A DNA stretch of 64,000 nt from positions 496,001 to 560,000 of the forward strand of contig CAVRYH010000002.1 of assembly GCA_963725395.1 (NCBI GenBank), read 5' to 3'. This DNA comes from Bog-756 sp963725395. Its GTDB lineage: Bacteria; Actinomycetota; Acidimicrobiia; Acidimicrobiales; RAAP-2. Below the pieces are notes generated by a model that ran no database searches, was not told the DNA's origin, and saw only the letters and a list, made by a program, of their open reading frames with translations. This document shows, one piece after another, positions 17,013 to 24,660 of the stretch; positions within the stretch are counted from its first letter, which is position 1; each line of letters begins with the position of its first letter. The translations under genes were made by a program, and so were the position numbers.

Positions 17013-17706
17013 CTAGTCCTCGGGCGCCGGCCACCCTGCGGCAGACAGGGTCACGGCGGCAATGGCGACGAGGACGAGCGCGGCCGTCAGCGGCCAGCCA
17101 ATGCTGTGGCGCTGGAGGAGCGCGCCGACGATGGCGCCGAGGAAGATGCAGACCACGGTGGCCGTTCGCCGGCCGGCCCGCGGGGGACGCCCCCTCACGC
17201 TGACGGTGTCGGCCGCCAGTGAGCCGAGGCTCGACGTGAGCACCGTGGTGTTCGCCTCGGGGATGCTCATCCTCCGCACCGTGCCGTTCTGGACGCCCAT
17301 GGCGAGGGCCAACAGGGCTACGACCAGGTCGCGTCGCTCCGTCGTCTGCACCCCTTCGGTGGTTGCCATCACGAGAGCGGCGACCAAAAGCACGAACTCG
17401 AGACCGAGTCCCACGGGGAGTCGCGCTCGGTTTCCCGCGGCGGCCGGAGGCCACCGCTCCAAGAAGCGCACCCACGATGAAGGCGACCAGGGCGACCACG
17501 AAGCCCTGTGAGCTCGCGCCGGCCCCCAGGGATGTGCCGGTGAGCGAGAAGGCCAGTAGTAGGACGTTCCCGGTCATGTTGGCCGTGAACGTCCGTCCGA
17601 GGTCGAGAAAGCTGGTGGCATCCAGTACCCCGGTGGCCGTCGTCAAGAGGCAGAGCCCGCCGATCAACGCCCCGTCGAGGCGGGCACCCGACGAACGCTC
17701 CTTCAT
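17013..17706 (-). pseudogene. DUF1275 (YoaK-type) membrane protein, one frameshift
   Basis: The first segment reads LIGGLCLLTTATGVLDATSF, LGRTFTANMTGNVLLLAF and VALVAFIVGALLGAVAS, the start of the YoaK/DUF1275 family. The second segment, in another frame, continues with LEFVLLVAALVMA, ALAMGVQNGTVRRM and a final two helices. Together they give a complete protein of about 230 residues with six membrane segments. The switch lies near 17,435-17,445 in a CCGCGG context. A single base change restores the whole frame, so sequencing error is as likely as real inactivation. Family function is unknown. Confidence 0.75.
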
Positions 17707-17900
17707 TGTCCAAACGTATCGTTGCGTGGGCGAGCGGGAGTGCTATGTCGCGGTGTCCTCATGGCGGTGTGGGGTGAACTCGGTTCCCACCCGCCGGACG
17801 GCGAGATCGACGCCGGTTGGAGGTTCAGGCTGGTCTGACGTCGGGTGCGAGCACCATCCGCCCGTAGGTCGAGGGCGGGTTCACTTCGGATTCTTCCGCC

Positions 17901-18221
17901 CTACGGCTCCAACCAGACACGCCCCTCGAATCCTCCCCTTTCGTGCTTCTTGGCGAGGCCCACCGTCTCTACGGTGTCCCAGTCAATGCCGTAGTGCTCG
18001 GCGAGAGCGTGGAGTACCTCGACGATGTCCGCCAGCTCCTCTGTCCGCTTGTCCGGCTCCGAGGCCAGAAGCTCCTCGACCTCTTCGTGCACCTTCGCTT
18101 GGAGGGCGAGGGCGTACGCCCTGTCGTCCAGGAGAACGGTATGGGGGGTGCCGCCATTCGCCCTGATGATGTCAGGGATCTTGTCCCGGACCAGTTTTCC
18201 CGATCGTTGCTGATGGACCAT
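17901..18221 (-). CDS. MazG-like / phosphoribosyl-ATP pyrophosphohydrolase-type NTP pyrophosphatase
   Basis: A 106-residue all-alpha NTP pyrophosphatase. It reads KLVRDKIPDIIRANGG, the standard opening of this stand-alone family, then EEVEELLASEPDKRTEELADIVEVL near 50-75, which supplies the EExxE and ExxD magnesium ligands. Such proteins hydrolyse nucleoside triphosphates or related pyrophosphates, acting in nucleotide-pool cleaning. The ATG is chosen because similarity begins six residues later; the frame upstream is not protein-like. Confidence 0.8.
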   Translation of the reverse strand: MVHQQRSGKLVRDKIPDIIRANGGTPHTVLLDDRAYALALQAKVHEEVEELLASEPDKRTEELADIVEVLHALAEHYGIDWDTVETVGLAKKHERGGFEGRVWLEP

Positions 18222-18516
18222 GGCGATACCGTGCCATAGGCGTGGGACGAGAGCGAGCGATGCCTGTGACCAGCGACAATGGGGCCGGCTCGAGTGACCG
18301 GGCCCAACGCGGACGACGTCGGTTGTCCGCATGGTGACAGCAGTGCCCGAACGCGGCAGCGGAGGCCGCTGGACGTCGAAGGGCCCCGACACCCGACGGG
18401 AGGGGCCCACGATGGAACGGTCTGCGCCTGGGCCGCGCCCCAGCAACCCGCTTGCAGACGATCCCTAGGTTGGACATGATCTTTCGCGCGGGGGTCCCGA
18501 GGCGGAGGTTGAGCAA

Positions 18517-18669
18517 GTGGAGTACCCGACGGAGGATGAGATCGAGGCCATGAGCAATCGGGAGTTCGCCGCGTTGATCCGGTCGCAGGCTGACCTGATC
18601 GACCGGATGATCGCTCGGGAGGTTCGACCGGCGGTGCCGCCACTCACCGAGAGTGCGGCCTGGCTCTGA
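18517..18669 (+). CDS. Small helical hypothetical protein (50 residues)
   Basis: GGAGG stands eight bases before a GTG that opens a 50-codon frame: VEYPTEDEIEAMSNREFAAL, then IRSQADLIDRMIAREVRP and a short tail. The charge pattern gives two amphipathic helices and looks like real protein, with a motif resembling the helical stalk of small DNA-associated or toxin-antitoxin partner proteins, but no family is recognised. No neighbour gene is coupled to it. Confidence 0.5.
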   Translation: MEYPTEDEIEAMSNREFAALIRSQADLIDRMIAREVRPAVPPLTESAAWL

Positions 18670-18815
18670 CCGTTCGACGTCCCGGGGCCCGACCGGAACG
18701 AATGAAGGGATAGAGGGCGCCCGTTTCGAACCGACCGTGACGACGGTCGCAAGAGGTCGGGGCCGTTCGAGCCGGTACGCGGCCCGCCCGTTGGATCCCC
18801 GTCACGTTGAGTGGA

Positions 18816-19061
18816 TCAGCGGTGCCACCTGGCCAGCCGGGCGAGACGTCTCGGTGGCAGCCCCTGTGGCGGACGAGCTGATGCCCCGGCCGGACTTCCC
18901 GGCCCGGGCCGTGCCTCGAAGCAGGCCTCGCAGACCAGCTGCATCTTGAACGGGTCCATCTCCAGCCACGGCCAGACGTCGTCCTGGGCGATCGCCGTAC
19001 CGCACTGGGCACACGCACCACCCTGAGAGGCCCAATGCTCGTCGACGATCTGTTGCACCAT
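18816..19061 (-). CDS. Small zinc-ribbon-like protein with two CxxC knuckles
   Basis: An 81-residue frame with CAQC at residues 17-20 and CEAC at 44-47, 23 residues apart, the spacing of a treble-clef or zinc-ribbon site. Between them lies DDVWPWLEMDPFKMQLV. The N-terminus VQQIVDEHWASQGG is helical. The C-terminal 30 residues are Arg/Pro-rich and could bind nucleic acid or be disordered. It may be an HNH-like or small adaptor protein. The start codon is uncertain because the frame is open further upstream. Confidence 0.45.
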   Translation of the reverse strand: MVQQIVDEHWASQGGACAQCGTAIAQDDVWPWLEMDPFKMQLVCEACFEARPGPGSPAGASARPPQGLPPRRLARLARWHR

Positions 19062-19211
19062 CTCCTCAGAATCGGCAGCCCGACGCCCGGCCTTTAGTGG
19101 TTCTCGCCGTGGTCGAGGAGCCCCGCGAACCCGGGTCCGCCGGACAAGGGGCGGGATCGGGTGGCCGCGGTCCGATGGAAGGCCCGACGGGGAAGTGCTC
19201 GAATAGGGCGA

Positions 19212-19595
19212 ATGCGTCTCAACCAGGTGACCGTCGGCGCCGTGGACCTCGCCAGGTCCGAGCACTTCTATCTGGCCCTGGGCCTCAGCCTCATCGTGAG
19301 GAGCGACGGTTATCTCCGGTTCGAGTGCCCTGACGGGGATGGCACGTTCTCTGTCGAGCTGGTCGATTCGGTGCCGGGGGAGGAGCTCGTCACCGTCTAC
19401 TTCGAGTCAGACGACCTCGACGAGGACTGTGATCGACTGGTCAGGCGTGGTGTCGCGTTCGAACAGGCACCCCAGGACATGCCCTGGTTGTGGCGCGAAG
19501 CTCATCTCCGCGATCCCGACGGTCACCATCTCTGCTTGTATCGAGCGGGGCCGAACCGGAAGGACCCTCCCTGGCGGCTTCCCCCGACCCGGTAG
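19212..19595 (+). CDS. Glyoxalase/VOC superfamily protein
   Basis: A 127-residue protein with the two beta-alpha-beta-beta-beta modules of the vicinal oxygen chelate fold: LNQVTVGAVDLARSEHFYLALGL at the start, FSVELVD near 44, VTVYFESDDLDEDCDRLVRRG in the second module and LRDPDGHHLCLYRAG near the end. Expected metal-ligand positions hold Gln5, Glu48 and His107. The class includes glyoxalases, antibiotic-resistance proteins and dioxygenases; the substrate is not deducible. It is an isolated gene. Confidence 0.8.
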   Translation: MRLNQVTVGAVDLARSEHFYLALGLSLIVRSDGYLRFECPDGDGTFSVELVDSVPGEELVTVYFESDDLDEDCDRLVRRGVAFEQAPQDMPWLWREAHLRDPDGHHLCLYRAGPNRKDPPWRLPPTR

Positions 19596-19690
19596 CCTCC
19601 CCGGGTCCCTCCCTGGAGCGGGCCCATCAGGAACCGGGCGTTTCACCGTGGCCCCCTCCGAACGCGGCCAGCTCCGAACGCGGTGAGTGC

Positions 19691-20065
19691 CTACCGGACC
19701 ACGGGCACGGGTGGATGAGGGTCGAGTGGTGGTCGGATCATGTCGGGATACCCGAGGTCGTCGAATGCGGCTACGAACCGGCGAACCGATTTGGGCAGCT
19801 GGACCAGAAGGTGGCCGCCCGGACGCTGGTCGTGTCGCGAGACGATGGTGATGAGCAACGAGCAGGGACCGACGGCGACGGAGCGGATGCAGGGGTCTGA
19901 GCCCATGAGCGAGTTCACGTAGAGGGCCACCGGACACGACCGGTTGCTCCGGGGGGTGCCGAGCACGCCGGCGGCCTGCAGCGATGCGGCCACCTGGTCG
20001 GCATCGCTCCCCAGCCCGGCGAGCAGGTCCCCCGTTTGTCGCCTCATCTGACGAAGCCTGCCCAC
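19691..20065 (-). CDS. Hypothetical protein (124 residues)
   Basis: The start is a GTG with AAGGAGG four bases upstream. The protein has an N-terminal amphipathic helix (GRLRQMRRQTGDLLAGLG), a short CPVALYVNSLM segment and a strand-rich middle ending in LLVQLPKSVRRFVAAFDD. The AxSLxAAGVLGTPRS stretch recalls proteins with a conserved core in Acidimicrobiia, but no family is recognised. It lies downstream of the lipoprotein gene on the same strand. Confidence 0.55.
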   Translation of the reverse strand: MGRLRQMRRQTGDLLAGLGSDADQVAASLQAAGVLGTPRSNRSCPVALYVNSLMGSDPCIRSVAVGPCSLLITIVSRHDQRPGGHLLVQLPKSVRRFVAAFDDLGYPDMIRPPLDPHPPVPVVR

Positions 20066-20189
20066 TGATCCTCCTTCACCTCTGTCCTGATCGTAGTGCC
20101 GGCACCAGGGTTCGGTCGGCTGCGCCCATCGCCGCCGGTCCCGGATGCACGCCGCCCGGTCCGACCCGCAGCGAGCGGCATCTCCTCGA

Positions 20190-20756
20190 TCAGGCTCCGG
20201 CGACCGTCACCCTCGCCACGAGGGTGAACCCGGCGCACGCTGCACAGTCGTCCGTGCTGGTCGAGATCGTGACGACGCCGGGCGAACGGGCCTCGAAGAT
20301 GGCAGCGGGGCCGCCGCCCGAACCGTTTGTGTCGACGTTGCACAGGTCATCCAGCCCGGTGCCGGTGACCTGGACCGGACCGAGATGGCGGTCGGCGAAG
20401 TGGCCCCACACCGCGAACCGTGATCCCGTTGTGACGTCGATGATGACGGGATCCGGATTCCCTTGGGTGATCCCTCCCGCACCTCCACCGCCGAGCAGAT
20501 ACCTGGCGGACGGCACAGGACCGCACCGGCTCATCAGGGAGTCGAGCGAGGTCGGCCCGCCGGCGCCACCGGACGCGGATGCACCGGTGCCGGTGGTCGT
20601 GGTGGCAGATCCGCTCCGGGAGCCGCATCCTCCGAAGAAGATGGCGACTGCAGCGATCAATGCCAGGACCCGCACCGTCTCCCTGCCCCTCCCGGCAGTG
20701 GGGCCCGGTCGCACCGTTTTGGGGGCATCCCGGGTGTGTCGGACCTTCCGTGCCAT
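20190..20756 (-). CDS. Putative lipoprotein of unknown function
   Basis: A 188-residue protein with a basic N-terminus followed by VRVLALIAAVAIFFGGCGS, a lipobox with the acylated cysteine near residue 44. The mature part begins with a Thr/Ser/Gly linker and then a compact domain with four cysteines and repeated short strands (RFAVWGHFADRHLGPVQVTG). It is probably anchored to the outer face of the membrane. A GTG just before VRVLAL could be the true start. It follows the LCP gene by about 110 bp on the same strand, so it may share its transcript. Confidence 0.65.
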   Translation of the reverse strand: MARKVRHTRDAPKTVRPGPTAGRGRETVRVLALIAAVAIFFGGCGSRSGSATTTTGTGASASGGAGGPTSLDSLMSRCGPVPSARYLLGGGGAGGITQGNPDPVIIDVTTGSRFAVWGHFADRHLGPVQVTGTGLDDLCNVDTNGSGGGPAAIFEARSPGVVTISTSTDDCAACAGFTLVARVTVAGA

Positions 20757-20865
20757 CGCGCCAGCGTAGGCCGCATCGTGTGGGAATCCGCTGGCGCCGG
20801 TGACGGGCACGGCAGTCGGCCCGCCCTGGCATCCACGAGGTGTCGACGGGCCGGAGTCGCTTCGG

Positions 20866-22701
20866 TCAGGTGGGGTTGGCCACCGGCGCGGTCGGGGTGG
20901 CGCCGGCCGGACACGCCCGGGGGTCCCAGGGCTGGAGGGCGGTGCTGGCCGCCGACGGGGCCATGATATTCGATGCTGCAGATGAACCCGCCGTGCTCGC
21001 CGCTCCCGAGGTGGCCGGCGTGGTTGTGCCCGCACCCGATGTACCGGTCGAGCCGGTTGCGCTCGACGCTGGCGGATTGACCGTGAACTGGGTGCCGGTC
21101 ACCACGGTCACCTGGGCTCCGTCGGCCACCTCGCTCGGGTCGTAGGCCATCGTCACGGCGCCGGTCAACGAGCGTGCGACCGCTTGGGCGGCGGCTTCGG
21201 CTGACGGCGTCAGCGCGCCGTAGTAGACGACCGTCTCAGCCAGGTCGCCCACCGGCGGGGAGTCCCCGACACCCACCGTCTTGAATCCGAGGGCGGACAG
21301 GGAGCTCGCCGTGTCCGCCGCCTGGTTGTAGGTTCCCGTGCCGTTCATGACCGACACGGTGACCGCCGACGGGGAGGGGAGTGGCTCGCCGGTCATTGAA
21401 TCGATGTTCGCTCCGATGCCGAGAACCTGATCGATGGCCGCCTGGTCCTGGGATTGGGCAGGGAACTCGACATCGCCGTAGCTCGAGCCCTCGTAGTCGT
21501 AGCTCCCGCCCGACCCGTCAGGATCGGTAACCACCGAGACGGGCAGGGTCAACTGCGGCACCGAGTTGATGCTGACGGCGTGGAAGTCGAGAACGAGGTT
21601 GGCCATGTCGGTCACCGACCACGACTGGTCGAAGGTGAGGTCGCTCTTGACTGAATTGATCAGGTTGACATCGCTGATCGGGTTGCCGAGTCCCTGTTTG
21701 GCCACGGCGGCGGCGAGCACCCGGAGGAATTCGTGGTCGCGTCGGATGCGGGCGAGGTCGCTCTGGTTCTCCTGGGGCCAGTCCTCCGCGTACTGACTCG
21801 ACGTATTCAGGTCGTACTGCAGGTGACGTGCCCGCACCACCTGGAGCGCCTGGGTGCCGTCGAGGTGCACACACCTGGCCGCTTGGACGTTCAGGCCGGA
21901 CTCGGCATCGAACACGGAAACGGGGAACGACATGTTGATGCCGCCGAGGGCGTTGACGATGTTGGCGAATTGATCGAAGTTGAGCGACACGGCGTGCTGG
22001 ATCGGGATCCCGAAGTCCTCCTCGATCGCCGCCACCAGTTGCGTCAGGCCTTGGAAGAGGCCGGCGTCGACCTTGTTGGGCCCGGTGCTCCTGGCGTTGG
22101 GGATGAACAGGTCACGGGGTACGGAGAGGAGGGCGAGCCGATTGTGGACGGGATCGGCATGGAGGATCATGATCACGTCGCTGTTCACCCCGTTGACCCC
22201 TTCGGAGCACAGCCCGTAGGCGGGATTCTGGACCGTGAGCGCGCACCGTGAGGTCGAGCCCACCATCAAGATGTTCTCCGTCCCGCCCTCCTGCCCGCTG
22301 GTGAGGGCGGAGCTCAGCCCCTTCACCTGCTCGCGGTGGAGACCGTGGGTCAGGTAGTAGGTGTAACCTGCCCCGCCCAACACCACGACGAGCAGTACGG
22401 CAAGAGCGATCACGATGCCCTGTCGGATGTGGCGCCGACGCCTGGTCCTGGGGCTCGACCGCCGCCGATGGGCGCGTCCGTTGTTGGCGCGTGCCATCTC
22501 GTCACCGAGCGAACGGAGTCCGGCCTCGTTGGCCACAGTGGCGTCGCGCGGGCTGCGCGTCGGCTCGGAGGCCCGGGCCGGAGAGGCCCGGCCTGCCAGT
22601 TCATCCCCGAGCCTGCGTAACCCCTCCTCGTTGGCCGTGGAGCCACGTCGAGGGGGGCGCTGGGAGGAGCTGGGCGCGCGTTGATATTGGTCGTCGTCGG
22701 C
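20866..22701 (-). CDS. LytR-CpsA-Psr (LCP) ligase with LytR_C domain
   Basis: A 611-residue membrane protein. Residues 1-85 are cytoplasmic and basic; one transmembrane helix (GIVIALAVLLVVVLGGAGYTY) follows. The extracellular LCP domain has NSDVIMILHADPVHNRLALL and SVPRDLFIPN, then VRARHLQYD and DLARIRRDHEFL. The LytR_C domain lies near residues 440-530 (AVTVSVMNGTGTYNQAAD). A Ser/Thr/Ala-rich tail ends the protein. LCP enzymes transfer lipid-linked glycopolymers such as arabinogalactan or teichoic acids to peptidoglycan. The cytoplasmic part holds two copies of a NExGLRxLGDEx motif. A GTG start giving VADDDQYQ is chosen; a GTG 45 bp upstream is possible. Confidence 0.85.
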   Translation of the reverse strand, partial: ADDDQYQRAPSSSQRPPRRGSTANEEGLRRLGDELAGRASPARASEPTRSPRDATVANEAGLRSLGDEMARANNGRAHRRRSSPRTRRRRHIRQGIVIALAVLLVVVLGGAGYTYYLTHGLHREQVKGLSSALTSGQEGGTENILMVGSTSRCALTVQNPAYGLCSEGVNGVNSDVIMILHADPVHNRLALLSVPRDLFIPNARSTGPNKVDAGLFQGLTQLVAAIEEDFGIPIQHAVSLNFDQFANIVNALGGINMSFPVSVFDAESGLNVQAARCVHLDGTQALQVVRARHLQYDLNTSSQYAEDWPQENQSDLARIRRDHEFLRVLAAAVAKQGLGNPISDVNLINSVKSDLTFDQSWSVTDMANLVLDFHAVSINSVPQLTLPVSVVTDPDGSGGSYDYEGSSYGDVEFPAQSQDQAAIDQVLGIGANIDSMTGEPLPSPSAVTVSVMNGTGTYNQAADTASSLSALGFKTVGVGDSPPVGDLAETVVYYGALTPSAEAAAQAVARSLTGAVTMAYDPSEVADGAQVTVVTGTQFTVNPPASSATGSTGTSGAGTTTPATSGAASTAGSSAASNIMAPSAASTALQPWDPRACPAGATPTAPVANPT

Positions 22702-22877
22702 CACTTCGCACCAGCGTAACAATGGAAGCGCCCGTGATCGGGTCACTCACCCGACGGCACCGGTGCGCCCACCCGGTCCGAAACGGGTGGGCGCGACAAG
22801 AGGCCAGTCGTCCCGGTGTCCGCAGGCATGGCCGCACGACCGGGACCGTTGCGCGTGGATTGTTCCGTCTCGGACAG

Positions 22878-24005
22878 TCAGGTCTCGGCGACCTTCAGCC
22901 GGGCCGCCCATCTCTCCTCGACGTTCCCGATGCGCCAGACAGCCAGGGCGGTGACCCAGGTGAAGACGAACATACCGACGATCACGAAGCCGGCGGTGTT
23001 GATGTTGAACCCAGCCAGGTCGTCCCAGAACCGACCGTGGAGATGCAGCTCCGCCGGCAGGAGCCCGAGCACCTCGACGGTGCCGATGAAAAAGCAGATG
23101 GCCACCGAGAGCCCGGTGATGGCCAGGTTGTAATAGACCTTGCGGACCGGATTGAAGAACGCCCAGCCGTAGGCCACATTCATCAAGCAGCCGTCCAGGG
23201 TGTCCATGATGGACATACCGGCTGTGAAGAGGATGGGAAGGCACATGATCGAGTACCAGGGCAGGGACTGGGTAGCGAGCAGGGCGGTGGTGGCGAGCAG
23301 GGCCACCTCGGTGGCGGTGTCGAACCCCATGCCGAAGACGACCCCCACCGGGTACATCTGCCACTCCTTGGTGATCGACCTCATCCACTTGCCGAAGAAG
23401 CGGTACATGAGGCCTCGGTTCTCGAGCTGCCGCTCCAGCTCCTCCTCGTCGTAGGTGCCCTTCCGCATGGCCCGGAACACCCTGATGATCCCGGCGAGGA
23501 TCACGATGTTGAGGACGGCGATCAGGTAGAGGAACGAGGCGGAGACAACGGTGCCGAACACGCCGCCGAACTGCTCCAGGCCCGAGCTGTTGTTGGAGAC
23601 CGCCCCGTAGACCGCCTTCTCGGCTATGACGATGCCTATTCCGATGGCGACCACGATGGTCGAGTGACCGAGGGAGAACCAGTAACCGACACTGAGCGGT
23701 CGTTTGGCCCCCTCCACATCACGCCGTTCGTTCATCAACTTGCGCGTGGTGTTGTCGATGGCCGAGATGTGGTCAGCGTCAAAGGCGTGGCGGAGACCCA
23801 GGGTGTAGGCGAGCACACTGACACCGATGCCAAGACCCTTGTAGTGGCCGGGTACGACGAAGGCAATGAAGACGCCGAAGCCGATGACGTGGAGGAGAAG
23901 GATGGAAGCAAACATCCATCGCGCCCGGCGCCACTCCTCCGGATTGAGCGTCCGGCGCAGCTGACCGAGGCGGCCGATTGGCGGCGCGGCCTCCGTGGTG
24001 GTCAT
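22878..24005 (-). CDS. NiCoT-family nickel/cobalt permease
   Basis: A 375-residue permease of the HoxN/NixA family with eight expected membrane segments. The diagnostic helix 2 motif RHAFDADHISAIDN (HxxxxDH) lies near residues 71-84, with LGxDTATE-like GMGFDTATEVALL near 220 and GMSIMDTLDG near 255, all metal-path signatures. It imports Ni2+ or Co2+ across the cytoplasmic membrane for hydrogenase, urease or B12 enzymes; the window shows none of these, so the client is elsewhere. It is divergent from a Fur-family regulator with a Nur-box-like site between them, which favours nickel as the ligand. Confidence 0.9.
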   Translation of the reverse strand: MTTTEAAPPIGRLGQLRRTLNPEEWRRARWMFASILLLHVIGFGVFIAFVVPGHYKGLGIGVSVLAYTLGLRHAFDADHISAIDNTTRKLMNERRDVEGAKRPLSVGYWFSLGHSTIVVAIGIGIVIAEKAVYGAVSNNSSGLEQFGGVFGTVVSASFLYLIAVLNIVILAGIIRVFRAMRKGTYDEEELERQLENRGLMYRFFGKWMRSITKEWQMYPVGVVFGMGFDTATEVALLATTALLATQSLPWYSIMCLPILFTAGMSIMDTLDGCLMNVAYGWAFFNPVRKVYYNLAITGLSVAICFFIGTVEVLGLLPAELHLHGRFWDDLAGFNINTAGFVIVGMFVFTWVTALAVWRIGNVEERWAARLKVAET

Positions 24006-24080
24006 CGTGATGGCTCTCCTCGACGGGGTTGGTCCACCGGCCCGGAGCTCGGGCGGTCATCTCGACGCATACTCTACCCT

Positions 24081-24099
24081 GTTGCATACTACTCGCAAC
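24081..24099. promoter_or_regulatory. Nur-box-like inverted repeat between permease and Fur-family gene
   Basis: GTTGC and GCAAC are separated by nine bases. The inner TTGC-N9-GCAA matches the half-site spacing of the nickel-responsive Nur box described in Streptomyces (tTGCaa-N5-ttGCAA). It lies 75 bp from the permease start and 44 bp from the regulator start, in a small AT-richer window. Inferred as the site where the neighbouring regulator represses the permease in nickel excess. Confidence 0.65.
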
Positions 24100-24142
24100 A
24101 AGGAATGGGTCGGCAGACCAGCCTGCGGCCTATCCTGGGACT

Positions 24143-24607
24143 ATGCCGAAGCAGCGCCCGCCGGCTGGGGTACGGCGTGAACCCCCCGGGACGGTCGACG
24201 AGGTGTTCTCCCTGTTGCGGGCCCAGGGTGGCCGGGCGACACCCACCCGGCGGGTCCTGCTCGAGACCCTCTTCGCCACCGATCGTCATCTGACGGTGGA
24301 GGACCTGGCCACCGCGGTCCAGGCCCGGTTGCCCGATGTCCACGTCTCCACCATCTACCGGAATGTGGAGGAGCTGGAGAAACTGGGCGTCGTGAGCCAT
24401 ACCCACCTCGGCCATGGCCCGGTCACCTACCAACTGGCGTCCCACGCCCACGCCCACCTGATCTGCGTCCGCTGCGGCAAGCGCGTCGAGGTGAAGGACG
24501 ACCTGTTCGAGGATCTGGCCAGCACGGCCCGACGTGAGCTGGGATTCACCATCGACCCCCACCACGCGGCCATCTTCGGAAGGTGCTCGGACTGCGCGAC
24601 TCCCTAG
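24143..24607 (+). CDS. Fur-family metal-responsive regulator, probably nickel-responsive (Nur-like)
   Basis: A 154-residue regulator. The winged helix-turn-helix reads ATPTRRVLLETLF, then DLATAVQARLPDVHVSTIYRNVEELEKLGVV near residues 53-80. The dimer domain carries HAHAHLICVRCGKRVEVKDD and the terminal CSDC, so two CxxC pairs could bind structural zinc, with the His-rich stretch near residue 95-100 as sensing site. Divergence from a NiCoT permease with a Nur-box-like sequence between them argues for nickel sensing rather than iron or zinc. The ATG chosen gives the short basic N-tail normal in the family. Confidence 0.85.
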   Translation: MPKQRPPAGVRREPPGTVDEVFSLLRAQGGRATPTRRVLLETLFATDRHLTVEDLATAVQARLPDVHVSTIYRNVEELEKLGVVSHTHLGHGPVTYQLASHAHAHLICVRCGKRVEVKDDLFEDLASTARRELGFTIDPHHAAIFGRCSDCATP

Positions 24608-24660
24608 CGGGTCCGTTGCCCCCGAGAACCCATCGCCTCAGCCTCAGGTGAGGACGGCCG

